Origin: Rhyacophila brunnea
Taxonomy: Eukaryota; Arthropoda; Insecta; Trichoptera; Rhyacophilidae
Reading direction: 5' to 3'
NCBI GenBank assembly: GCA_022495005.1
Contig: JAGYXB010000977.1
Location: 1-64,000 of the forward strand
DNA length: 64,000 bases
Shown: one piece after another, positions 37,415-48,019 of the stretch
How positions within the stretch are numbered: the first letter of the stretch is position 1
How the letters are laid out: each line of letters opens with the position of its first letter
Position numbers and translations under genes: made by a program
Notes under the pieces: model-generated
The model's database searches: none
The model's input: the letters and a program-made list of their open reading frames with translations, nothing else
What the model was told of the DNA's origin: nothing

Positions 37415-38438
37415 ACCTTTAATATTAATTAATACATTTTGTTTCCGGCCAGTGAGCTGATTTTTTTACTGAAAAGATATTTCCGTTATTACAAACTTTG
37501 TACTTTATGTTGGGTACTATGGTCTAAGTCACAATATCATACTGTCGACATGAAATCAAACAATAGTGTGCAATTATGAAAAGCTTTAGGCAAAAGTAAT
37601 TTTTAAAACTTTTGTCATACCAACTTATAAATCTTATAAATGAACTAAATGGCTACCTATTCATGAAGCATTATTTATATTTTGTACATTTAAAATAAAT
37701 GAATACGACAGTTTGTTAAATTTGTGATATTGTAGACGACGATAGGAGGAGAATTTCATAACAAGTAGACGTGTAAACAAACGAACAGTGTGACCAGGCT
37801 ATTGAAAATTTTGAATATAAAAAAATATTTCCTCAAACGCAAATGATGTGGACAGTTAGTACCAATCAAAGTCTCTTTGGTACCAATCGTTGATCAATAA
37901 ATTCAAAATTTTTGAATGAATTAAAAATTTTTCTTGGAATTACGTATATATATAATATTACGTATATATATATATACGTATAAATGAATCATTTCACATA
38001 ATTTACCTACCTATCTTTGTAGTGAAATCTTTTGTTTAATTTAATAAATTCTCTTATCTGTCTCGTGGTTCGTTCAATCATGGTTCAATAATATCATTGA
38101 AAACTAATCCGACTACTAACAATATTTACGAAAATAGTTATACTTAGGTAGGTGCATATAAATAAAATTATAATATTATAATAAATTGAAATATTAATTC
38201 CTCTGTTTATTTTTTAATATCGCTTATTTTGAGACCCTCGTCGGTGGATTACTATATTTTTTATAAGATGTAATGCAGGCGCTCCGCTCCATTGGCGAGC
38301 CAAAAGTTCGAGGACAATAAATCGTCCGATTTGTCTATGCTTGCTACTCAGTGACGTCCCGTGGGGGTAGGCAGATTGAGCGTCGCTTGGGGGTGGCAGT
38401 TACCCAAAGGGCGGCAAATCAAAGAGAATCAGTAGGTA
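37415..38438. other. Core of the long inverted-repeat element
   Basis: Mostly AT-rich and non-coding, with a palindromic acgtatatata run at about 37942-37981. At 38349-38438 it becomes GC-rich, opening with cagtgacgtcccgtgggggt, and looks like the end of a further unidentified element. Confidence 0.4.
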
Positions 38439-38969
38439 CAGTGGCGCACCCAGGAATTATTATTGGGGGGGGGGCAAGAAGGAGAATGTAAATTAGTCCC
38501 ATAGGCTCTTTTTCTTCTTCATATAAATATTTTTACATATTTTCACAATACATGGCGATATACATAGGGACATTTTCAACTAGTTGAAAATGTCCCTCTG
38601 AGGCGGACGAAACCGGTCCTAATCTATTTAATAAAAGTGGAATAAGTACTAAAAAAAATTACGTTTTATTAAATTAAAACAACAATACAATATTTATTCC
38701 GAATTCCACCGAAAAAAATGTTCTTTTGATTTACACCACCACCGTAGTGGGTGTAGTCGTTCTTTTCGCAGAATGTTGCAGATTTTTGGTATTTTAATAT
38801 TTAGGTTCCAACATTGAAAATGGACAAAAAAAGTATTATTGCCTTTAAATTATACACAACCTACTCAATACAACACAGCCTTATATCTCGTTTATCGGTC
38901 TTTTGTCTATTGCACTCGGTGTACCTACACCATGGCCCCCACATCCTGAAACGGGCCCTCAGGCTAGGG

Positions 38970-39644
38970 CAGTGGTCGGCAAACTGCGGCTCTTTGGCCC
39001 TTTGAGTGCGGCTCTGCCACAGATGCTCTCTGTCATATTTGACATGGCTACAAAGAAGAAGCAAAGAAAATGGAAGAGGATAACCGTAAATGTAATGTTG
39101 AGTAGACCGAGACTTCGCGTTTATTCAAAACTTAAATGGCTTCCCGACCTGTATTTATGTGTCGGGAAAAATTGACGCATTCAAATTTAGAGAGATACTA
39201 CAACTAAAAACTAGTAATTTTGCGCTAAATATTCTGTCGATGATGCAAGGAAGAAAGCAGCTGAGGAGAAGAGTCAAGAAAAATAAAGTTCTGTATTTAA
39301 TTAGGTACTGAATAAAATCTTTCAACAATGTTAATATTGCAAGTTTTGTGGTTAGTAAAAAGATTTCCAAGAGAGGAAATCAAGAGTAAATTGAGAAATC
39401 GATTTATTGATGAGAACCTGGAATCGTGCTTAAAATTAAATCAACAACATACGAACCTGACTTACCCAAACTTTACAAGTTTTATTCAGTTTTATTCAGT
39501 GTACCTACCTATAATTTAATTAGGACTTTAACTAAACTACCTACGTATATAATTTAAGTTTAAGAAATTTGGCTCTCAAAAGAAATCTCAATCGTTGTAC
39601 TGTTGATATTTGGCTCTATTGACTAATGGGTTTGCCGACCACTG
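38970..39644 (+). mobile_element. Nested hAT relic, 675 bp
   Basis: The termini are cagtggtcggcaaactgcgg and its inverted partner gggtttgccgaccactg. Flanks are ggctaggg (38962-38969) and ggctatgg (39645-39652), a 7/8 match of hAT duplication length. It lies wholly inside the hAT copy at 38439-40297 and so is younger than that one. Coding remnants read on the plus strand match two ends of a hAT transposase with the middle deleted. Confidence 0.85.
39058..39520 (+). pseudogene. Internally deleted hAT transposase remnants
   Basis: The first block (about 39064-39210) reads EEDNRKCNVE, then, through small frameshifts, FIQNLNG-like and CREKLTHSNLERY. This resembles the N-terminal zinc-binding segment of hAT transposases with its CxxC followed by xHFxxxH. 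The second block (39367-39440) reads EEIKSKLRNRFIDENLESCL, followed by KLNQQHTNLTYPNFT. That is the very C terminus of the same family (SxLRxRLTDExLxxCLKL...Y.P). The catalytic domain between them is absent. It encodes no active enzyme. Confidence 0.75.
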
Positions 39645-41308
39645 GGCTATGGTATTTGACGGGCCCCCTATCCACCTCTTAGATTAAAGGCAGTGTGAAA
39701 CACTACATTAACGTTTTTCAAATTGTGTTTTAGTTCAAATTGAGGGTACTTATACAGTGAATTATTGGCGATTTTCAGTACGTCATCTACTTTAATAATG
39801 GAGCTGTCGACACATAATAATCAGAAAATATATTGGACATTTATATAAATTAAAATGTTCATAGTCATGAAGTATAATAGCGCCGCAGGCGACTTTTTTT
39901 ACTATTAAAGCTAATTTATGATATGTGTTTATCTCACTTATCTGGTCAACCCGACACGCCGGGCCCCCCACAGCCCGGGCCCCCAGGCTAGACCTGTCAA
40001 CCCTCCCCAGCCATGACCTATACCACTCCGGAATTCGGGTGGACACCGAGAATTTCATTAGGGAACGGGTTTCTAAAAAAACCTGACATTAGTGTTTCGA
40101 AATTTTTGTATTAGAAATTAAAATCTAAGAAATATTACTAAAAAGGGTGCTGGAGAATTACAAATCATTTTTTGCCGTGTTGTTTGTCTAAGCCCAAGGT
40201 ATAGTTTATTGGCTTTCGATTTCAATATGTAAAATCATTCTGATGATTTTCATATTTTGGGGGGGGGCCAAGGCCCCCTGCCCTGGGTGCGCTACTGAGT
40301 AGGTATACATAGAAAGCTACATAAACTTAGTAATAACGGAAATAACTAATATCGGAAATATCACTGGTTGGTTGGAAACAGTTTTAATAAATTAGTTTTA
40401 ACAGGACTTTATTTTTTGGTCGGGTTCGCGATGTTTAGTGTACTTCCGTTGTCCTTGGACGTCACGTTCTTGGTGAACAATAATGACACGTGCATACCTA
40501 ATTTAAAACTTATCCAACTATGTTTGCCAGTCACTCGCGAGTTTTTGAAGTTGTCAGGTGTATTTTTAAATGTACCTACCTATCTGAAACCGAATACTCA
40601 CAATATTGTCTATCGAAGCAGAGATGGCATTTAAATTAGATTTAGTGGTATACCGAGAGAACTCAGAAATAATGGGAACTGAAATACACAATGGGTAATG
40701 CGATAGCAGGTAACTGACTCGAGTCGAGTCACTCGAGTAAGGAAGAATCCGGGTTAAACTTACACACGTGTTAAGAATACGTTTTACGTCGAATACTAAA
40801 AACTGCTCTCGGTTTATGCATTTACGCTCATTTAATGTTGGTGTATTACACACACTATTGCACGTGCATAATGCGTGCTTCATTTTTGTAGGAGACTCAC
40901 ACATTCAAAAGCCTGCTTCACCGTGCGGCGTTTGAATATTGCCTATTGGTATTCTATTTATTATCTGTTCTGTGGGTAAACCTATATCTTGTTAGTAATG
41001 TATCCATACAACACGTTTCTTAAATATTTGAGTCATGAAAGGATAATAAAAAGTAGTGTATAAAATAATTTGGCGGCATTTTGGCACTATCAGCGTTCAG
41101 CGCCATCTTTAGATTCATAAAGCCTGAGCATATCTTTTTGCATAAGCAACGAGTGGTCCACTGTTCAGCTGTCAAAATTAGATCCCAGAATGCTTGACAT
41201 ATTGATTCGCCCTTTCTCGTTTCAAATTAAATTATAAAAAATTCTCAAAGCAAATATACCTATTATCTATCAGTGTTATTTATAAATAGTATAGATTCCT
41301 GTTTTTAT

Positions 41309-41729
41309 TTATGTATGGTCCTAATATTGAAGCTTTATTTGATATGAATAAAAAGGATTTCAATTTATACACATTTATATTTTTTATAAAAATCGATGTT
41401 TTTTAAAATAGATATAAAAAATATTAAAACTATGAATTAGTCAAAAATCACTTAGGTGATGCTTAGAAACCTTAATAAAATAAATTTTAATAATAAACAT
41501 GACCATAAAATATAATATGTAATAATAGGGTGCGGTTCGATTCAACAAATTCACATTTTATTACATTTTTTATAATTTATAAGTTCATCTTTGACTTAAA
41601 ATAAAAAAATATTATTCTTTTTAATGTTTTCAGATACATATTTATTCATTAATACAGTTTAAATTGTAAATTATCAAAATATGTCTCAAATTGCAAGCTT
41701 CGTTTTTTTCAGCTAGGTGCCTCTTTAAA
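41309..41729. mobile_element. Palindromic element, family B, copy 2 (one arm)
   Basis: It starts near the loop motif ggtcctaatattgaagc, continues with aataaaaaggatttcaa and atcgatgttttttaaaatag, and ends near gcaagcttcg...tagctaggtgcctc. This is the right arm that family B copy 1 has lost. The distal end is eroded and has no clear TTAA. Copies 1 and 2 together describe a full family B palindrome with arms of about 400 bp. Confidence 0.65.
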
Positions 41730-43399
41730 AAAGGCTCAGTGAAGACTTCGCCTTATTTAAAATTCTGACAAAAATGCACGCCCTTTTATAATAAGCTTTG
41801 CGTTACTTCGTATTGTTTTTCACAATACCGACACCTTGTGAAAATATTCCGAGACAGTTTTAAATCCTCCAAAGATTTATTTTTATAAGTGAATGTAAAA
41901 AGTATGGTTCGATTATCAGCTAGAGCGCGCAAAACTTTATCATTCATGGTCAAACCGCACCCACACTTTATTCCGACAGAAATATGGAGAAAGTTAAAAA
42001 GTTGTTTAAAATTATATTTTGTCTATAGTACAGTCTATTAGTTGTCAAACGTCTCGATAATAATTGCGAGGCAACATTTTAGTATTTACAGCCGCTGCGA
42101 ACGTACAGATGCGAAACTAATTAATCCAAGAAGATATTAATTTGAAAGTGAGTAATTTTAATTGTATAGAGACCTGTTAAAATTAATTGAATTTATCTGT
42201 GAATAAAATTAATTCACGATTTGTGACGTATACATATGACGTAGAGACCTAGTTCATTGACTACGGAATATAAATTTTTATTTGAATCGCCAAAAGTGTC
42301 GTATTACTTACAACAAAGTGAAGTTGCAAATTCATCAGAATGGTAATTATTTTTCTTTATTGAATTTTAATTGAAGAAACATCGTACACATCACAAATTT
42401 ATTTATAAATATTGATAGACTATATTATTTGGTGCATTGAATTTGTTGGTAGCGCCAGTGGCGCACTATACAATTTTAGGCTTGTAATTGGAAAAAATGT
42501 GCCATAATATAAAAAAAAAATTGGGCCTCCAAGATTTCATGCGCTAGTCATTCGAATAGAATGTATGTTTCAATTTTTCCTAGTTTTAAAAATTATTGTC
42601 ATCATAAAAGTATTTTATTCAAAAATCTTGAATAGAATACGATTCAGTTTTTCTATAATCTAAGGATTCAGTAATACAATTAATAATAATAAAAACATTC
42701 TTAATAATATGACCGTTTTTATTGTATTCAAAGCTTTAAGAATTTTACATAACGTAAATAATTACGAAGTACAGATGATTAAATTTAAAGCATCTTACCA
42801 TCTATAATCTAAGATCTTACCTACTATCGATTATATTGGCGGATAATCTGGCAGTCTGGTCTAATCAGTCTGGCAAACAATCACATGTTGTTTTGTGAGC
42901 ATGTGTTTGGTGCAAAGTAGCTGAGAGAATGGATGACAGTATTATCCGTTGAAATTTTTTAAAATTATAATTAAGTACCTACCTATATTATATAAATATA
43001 AAAAATATACTACTATAAATAATTACTTAAGTACTTATATAAATTTTATTAATATAATTTTACATTTAAGTAATTTAATACCTCTTATGTATTTAAGACA
43101 TACCTATTCATTCATAACAAAATTTGATTATTTGCATATCGAATTCTTGAACCTACATTGATAAATTACTACCGTTATTCCTAATTTACTTTTGCAAATT
43201 ATATTCTATAGTTGTGTCTGACTTTGAAAGAAACGAAAATCATGTGGTCCAATCAGGGAAATTAAGAATTATAGAAAAAATACACCGCTTAGCTATAGAT
43301 AATAATATATGCTTAGGTATGTGGCCTCAATTTGAGTTATATTTTTTTCTTCCATAATAGGTAAATGCACTGTTTATTTTTAAATTACAAAATGAATTA
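41730..43399. other. AT-rich spacer
   Basis: No gene recognised. An ATG followed at once by a GTAATT donor-like sequence at 42340-42348, in a promoter-like context, could be an upstream exon of a split gene, but nothing confirms this. Confidence 0.4.
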
Positions 43400-43429
43400 T
43401 TATACTTATAACATATTATATCGAATTGG

Positions 43430-44150
43430 TTTAATTCTATTTAAAATAAATGGCGTTTCCTTCTTCTTTTTGTATGGTGGAATGGTTGCAAAATACGTTT
43501 CCCGTTTCACGTTTACCTCCAACCGTTCGATCGTCGAGTCAAACAGGACTGCAACATCATTCTGCATACTCCAAATCGCACAGTCTATCTTCACATAGTT
43601 CGGTTGTGTCATGATGATTATACAGGTGTATCCCACTGTCTTACGCATTATGAAATCCACCATGATGATAAAAAGAAAAGGCGCAAGTACACAGCCTTGC
43701 CTGTCTCCTGACGTGATTTCAAAGAGGTCAGAAATGTTTCAGTTGCTCTCACGCGACACTCGGTATTGGTTTAGAGAGCACTTATCACGGCGAATAATTT
43801 CCGTGGGTCACCATAGCCCTGCAGAATTTGCCATAGAGATTCACGGTGAGGCTGTTAAATGCCTTTTCATAGTCTACGAAGCAACAGGCGAGAGGTATAT
43901 TCATCTCTTGATACTGCTACAGGAGGCATCGGGGAGTTTAAATATGCTCCGAGCAAGACTTCCCCGGGACAAAACCACTCTGTTGCCCACGCAGAACTTC
44001 CAGCATGGGACTTCTAATCCTGTACAGGAAAATCTGCGCCAACACCTTCCCGGGAACGCTGAGGAGAGTGATACCTTCGTAATCATTATAGTCTCGTGGG
44101 TCCCCTTTTTGAGCAGAGTAACCATGCTACTATCCCTCCAGTCTCTGGGG
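43430..44150 (-). pseudogene. LINE reverse transcriptase domain, broken
   Basis: On the minus strand, from about 44140 downward, the reading is VTLLKKG, DPRDYNDYEGITLLSVPGKV, QIFLYRI, QSGFVPGKSC, FVDYEKAFNSL, then FEITSGDRQGCVLAPFLF and VDFIMRKT. These are ordered reverse-transcriptase blocks (fingers, the FxDYEKAFD block, the (T/S)xVRQGCxLxPxLF block) of a LINE ORF2. The catalytic FADD block would come next; near 43560 the frame reads QNDVAVLFDSTIERLE, so the first Asp of that block is probably replaced. Several frameshifts and stops are needed to read it through. It is a dead fragment lacking both ends. A 183-codon frame on the opposite strand is only its shadow. Confidence 0.85.
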
Positions 44151-44165
44151 CACTGTTCCTAAGCG

Positions 44166-45069
44166 GCTAAGACCAAATCCATGTGCACTGCTGCATGCAT
44201 TGACGCCGACACTCCTCTGCGGGTTTACGGTCTGCCCATCGGGGTGGTGACCAGGTTCAATACTTACATGCCACGGTTTCCGACGATGGTAGTATTTCCA
44301 TTAAGCTTAGAACCGCATGGGTATGGCGGGGATGCATTCAGCCAACATGGAGTCGCATGGAGGTCAATGCTGTATTCTGTGAGGACCAAAATGTTGTTTG
44401 TTCAAAGTGCCTGTAAAAACTAAAACAATAAAGTTGATTATTTTCTAATTTAAAAATAGGCATGGAATAAAATAATGCGGTATGTAGGTACTCGTATCTT
44501 GAAATATTTTGACGTATGTGTAGTCCAATTTAAATCAGCATACTCTTCAATTTGGTGAAGGAAAGACAGTATCGTTTCGTGAAGTTTCTTTATCTCGTGA
44601 ATAAACGTGAAATGTCGGTTATTTATAATAGAGAAAATTATTAATTCATTAATGGTAGTGATAACCTTTTTCTTTGGTTATTTTATAAGTGCAGTTTTAT
44701 AATAATAGTGATCATTATTCATACAGTGTACCAAATTGCTAAAGATCAAATATCAAATCAAATTTATTTATTTATTTTACATATTATAATGAATATAACA
44801 AATCACAAATTCAAAGCGTTCACGACATGACATAAAATAGGTGTTAACAATTTTTAAAATAAAAATACAGCGAAATGTGACCTTATAATACAATAAGTAA
44901 TAAAATAAAAAAAGAAATAAAATAAAGCAACAAAAATAAAAGTAAAAGTAGCACACATAGTGAACTATCGATAGACCCTATCTTACTTATAAAACAACGT
45001 CCACCTAAATTCAAGATTGTTGGGGACATTCAGATCAAGCATTGCAATCACAAATCTTGGAAAGCTGAG
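44166..45069. other. Spacer between LINE fragments
   Basis: No gene recognised. A caaatttatttatttatttt string near 44758 may mark a LINE or SINE terminus. The first 270 bases are GC-richer and may be more of the neighbouring LINE. Confidence 0.4.
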
Positions 45070-45430
45070 CATAGTCAACGCGACTATGAAATGTTTAGCC
45101 TTTATCGCTTGAGAGTGAGGCAAGCTGTTCGAATGGCCTATCGAACATACCTATATGGAATCAGTAGAAGATTGTATTCGTGAAAATCCCAAATCGTTTT
45201 GGAATTAGGGATGGTGGGTATGCCGATTCGATGAGTTGGAAAGGCGAAGAGATGACCGGACATACTAGAGTGGCAGAAGCATTTGCTGGTCACTTTAGGT
45301 CTGTCTATGCAAGTAGTATTCCTGATTTGGACGTTGCCCAACGTCGAGACAACCATCATGCGGTGCCAAGTCCATTGATATTTTTCCAGTTGGTGAGAGT
45401 GTTTAAATTTATTAAACAAGATAATGTATA
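45070..45430 (+). pseudogene. LINE ORF2 fragment between endonuclease and reverse transcriptase
   Basis: The plus strand reads DYEMFSLYRLRVRQAVRMAY, then, after a frame change, VEDCIRENPKSFWN. After a second change it reads DGGYADSMSWKGEEMTGHTR and VAEAFAGHFRSVY. Jockey/R1-type LINE proteins have this linker order before the reverse transcriptase: a basic helix, NPKxFW, a short insert, then (I/V)xxxFAxxFxSVY. No endonuclease or RT motif remains in frame. The frame changes show decay. Confidence 0.75.
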
Positions 45431-45542
45431 AACGATTAAGAGGCTTCCGTTAAAAGTGGGAGGCTCAGAGTAATGATGTGGGAGGTGTTTTTCTACTATA
45501 CTTAAGAGAACAAATCGTTTTTTAAAACTACATAAAGAAAGG

Positions 45543-45702
45543 CTTAAAGTGCGGCCACACCGAAAACAAGTCGCGCGACAACTCGTTAAATTTTACGATA
45601 AGCATGATAATTATCGTAAAATTTCTTAAGCAATTATGATAATTATCGTAAAATTTAACGAGTTGTCGCGCGACTTGTTGCCGGTGTGGCCCCACTTTTA
45701 AG
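45543..45702. mobile_element. Hairpin MITE, family C, copy 2
   Basis: A palindrome of about 160 bp: cttaaagtgcggccacacc at the left and ggtgtggccccacttttaag at the right, with gtcgcgcgacaactcgttaa inside. The core is almost identical to 21795-21953, while the outermost bases differ. Possible TTAA flanks are visible at both ends. Confidence 0.8.
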
Positions 45703-47114
45703 TAACTCGCAACATGTTTTAATTGATAAATGTAAAATATACAGATACAGATAAATTTTCCAAGTGTCAATAATACAGTATAAAAATGTAATAAATAAAG
45801 TTTTGTCCAATCAAAAACAACACCAAATTGATTCACTGAGTTTCTAACGCACGCTCAAAAATTGCAATACAAAAAATTACCGTTGCCATTGTAGTATTGG
45901 GTACAGGTTACCTATGTAATTTAAGTTTTAATAATATATATTTTTAATGGGTCCTTGCATATGTTTTATTTAAAAAAATATATATATATTTGGTAGTCCG
46001 TTAGTAGCTATATATAGTAACGTTCCTTATGTTATTGAAACTACTTTACATAGTAACTTTACAGATAATATTTTTTCATTGTTTCATAGTTCGTCGGACT
46101 CAACCTAAACGCGCCACTGTAGATAATGTGTATGACAATTTAGAGATTTTTGTATATTTTTCTGTTTAAGACAGCCGAAAATAAATAATAAAATAGGTAA
46201 GTACCTAATCTAACCTAACCTAACTTAACGAATTTGCAGGAAAATTTGAAACTAAAAATGACGGCACTGATTATTCTTTTCTCAAAGTTGTGAAAATTTA
46301 CCTACTCCGTATTTTTTCACTAGGTACTCCAGTAATTATTTTTGTTTTATTTAATTTTATCTGTCGTATCACATTCCAGCTATTTGAGACTTTCTTGTAA
46401 TATTATTTTAGCGTAAATTGTATTAACACTAAATGGGTAGATTGCTAATCTCAAATGAACAGACGTGCACACAACGGGGGATTCGGGTCCAAACCCCCCT
46501 TCCCATCCAGAAACGCTAAACTAGGTACAAATTATTTAGGTAATTGGAATATTTCCTTCTTTTTCATCAGGACATCATGACTGAGGATAGTGGCCCGGAT
46601 GATTTGGCTATCGAACCTTCTCGACGGGTTGGCTTCTCTCGGTATTCTACGACACGCAAGCCATGTGGCACTAGAACCACACATAAATTGGTGCAACTAT
46701 CTGGGGCATCCAATGTTTGCTTTAATATTCTGATGCGCATGTCTAAGAGACAATACAACGCGGACGACACAAACGGACACTATCGAATTTTATTCTGACT
46801 GTTAAGTCACACGCATTCGATAACCACTTGTGGATGCGACAGCTCGCAATTAGTTACACCTGGAAATCATGTATCTATCGCTACTCAAAATATTGAGTGT
46901 CTGAGTATAGGGAATGTACCTGTAAAAGTGCAGTATTCCGCGGTTGGAGTGTTGAAATTATAAGCAGTTGACGGGTAAATGTGGAAGTCAGTGGCATCTG
47001 CCAGATTTTGTTAAGCCCGCTCCCTCATGCCGCTTTAAAAATCTAGTCTATATGAACATTTTGGACTTAGGAAGCGGAGGAAAGGGGTTTACATGTATCG
47101 CCGCTTAAGCACTA
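45703..47114. other. Spacer with unassigned GC-richer part
   Basis: 46440-47110 is GC-richer than the surroundings and has short open frames on both strands (for example 46544-46798 plus). I recognise no motif in them. Since a presumed LINE 3' repeat follows at 47115, this may be an eroded retroelement. A CCTAA-type telomere-like run lies at about 46212-46230. Confidence 0.4.
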
Positions 47115-47310
47115 CGGTGCATGGTTGCAGCATCAGTCCCGTGCGGCTCCGTCTCGGGACGGAATGAGCACTTAAAATCACTTCTTTCAGACACGTTTAA
47201 AGCGTCATAGAAAGCGGCCGTGCATATCCACGGTTGTGCATATATGACGGGTGGTGGTGGGCACTTTAACGTTATCAAACTGCGGTACGATTGAAAGAGC
47301 TGCAACTGGA
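47115..47310 (+). repeat. Dispersed repeat E, copy 1 (probable LINE 3' region)
   Basis: Shares ordered blocks with 60260-60452: ggtgcatggttgcagcatcag against ggttcatggtttcagtatcag; gacacgttta; ggcggccgtgcac/t; tggcgggtgg-like. At the second location the repeat follows directly on an R1-like LINE 3' end, which suggests that it is LINE 3' untranslated sequence. Confidence 0.6.
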
Positions 47311-47661
47311 CATCTGAATAGAAGGTAGATTGATGAACGTGAAAATCCTCCGCATCCCCCTGTCTAATATCCCTATACTAAGCCGCTCGTAAAATATTCA
47401 CCTACTATATATGGTTAGATCCTAGAAGTTGTAATGGAGGGCGAGCCTTGATGGCTGTTATACAATAATCATCAAGCTCGTTGTTAATTCATATTATAGT
47501 CGATCATACACTTGGGGCAACAATGACAGAATATGAATACAGCTGTTTGAAGTTGGAAGAAGACTGAACCAAAACTGACTTTTCATTAAACATTATAAAG
47601 TTAATCTATAAACTATCATTAATTATTAAATTTGATATATATCTATTTATTTTCATTTCAG

Positions 47662-47934
47662 ATGCGTCTAGCAATTATTGTAATATCAATATTACTCGGA
47701 CTCGCCTGTGCCTACGATCCTGATGACAAAGGCCTAAAGGATATTCTTCCAGAAGATGGCGATTTCGAGGCTTTTTACCCTCGCGAGGCCCACGGCGTTC
47801 CAAACAGTGCAGTAAGACCTGCACATGGTCATGGCAGCTTCTACAAATACAGGAACCCGGCGCTGGTTGATGCCAAGAATGCAGCTGCCTATGGATTCCG
47901 CTTTGACGGAGGACGAAGATTTAACTTTGATTGA
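47662..47934 (+). CDS. Small secreted protein, unknown family (terminal exon)
   Basis: The ATG comes directly after a strong acceptor (atttattttcatttcag at 47643-47661), so an upstream exon (5' leader, or a few codons) is expected. The product is 90 aa. Residues 1-17 (MRLAIIVISILLGLACA) form a clear signal peptide with cleavage before YDPDDKG. The mature part of about 73 residues is rich in Asp, Pro, Ala and Arg, has no cysteine, and includes a His-rich turn (RPAHGHGSFYKY) and an AYGFRFDGGRRFNFD end. The GGRR could serve as a prohormone convertase and amidation site, but such a processed peptide is only inference. No family is recognised. Codon use is GC-richer than its flanks, and a poly(A) signal follows at 48012. 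Confidence 0.8.
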   Translation: MRLAIIVISILLGLACAYDPDDKGLKDILPEDGDFEAFYPREAHGVPNSAVRPAHGHGSFYKYRNPALVDAKNAAAYGFRFDGGRRFNFD

Positions 47935-48011
47935 AACCAAAGAATTACAATCATTACAATATTTGAGTTAAATTACTATTAATAATAATCCCTTGTGCAC
48001 ATATCTTATTG

Positions 48012-48017
48012 AATAAA
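48012..48017 (+). terminator. Poly(A) signal of the small secreted protein gene
   Basis: AATAAA about 80 nt after the TGA stop at 47932-47934, a normal 3' UTR length for a small insect gene. Confidence 0.6.
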
Positions 48018-48019
48018 CA

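Larger units (their letters stand above)
38439..40297. mobile_element. hAT-type transposon with perfect 8-bp target duplication
   Basis: The left end is cagtggcgcacccagg and the right end, in reverse complement, cagtagcgcacccagg, both followed inward by a long G (or C) run. The 8-bp sequence agtaggta occurs at 38431-38438 and 40298-40305, a perfect target duplication of hAT length. The 1859-bp span includes a second hAT copy (38970-39644); without it the element is about 1.18 kb and has no recognisable transposase, so it is non-autonomous. A very GC-rich patch lies at about 39955-40030. Confidence 0.85.
37039..41087. mobile_element. Long inverted-repeat element interrupted by a hAT insertion
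   Basis: The left arm 37039-37414 and the right arm 40397-41087 are inverted copies. For example, the left arm has ttccgttgtc-type blocks in reverse: gacaacggaagtaaactaga and catcgcgaacccgac against tcgggttcgcgatgtttagt and acttccgttgtcc. The outer parts agree too (ggatacattactcacaaaat against its complement near 41000). The right arm carries about 320 extra bases (about 40660-40985). The original core lies at 37415-38438 and 40306-40396; the remaining 1.86 kb is a hAT copy that arrived later. I found no coding sequence assignable to this outer element. Confidence 0.7.

Noticed and set aside
43611..44162. 183-codon plus-strand open frame
   Set aside because: It is the complement of a LINE reverse-transcriptase domain on the minus strand, whose ordered motifs are recognisable; the plus translation has none.
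42459..46118. cagtggcgcac and an inverted cgcgccactg 3.6 kb apart as ends of one hAT element
   Set aside because: Only about 10 bases match, no 8-bp target duplication is present, and LINE fragments and a MITE fill the space between.
46212..46232. CCTAA repeats as a telomere
   Set aside because: Only two to three units, embedded in ordinary sequence; such short runs arise by chance or from repair.
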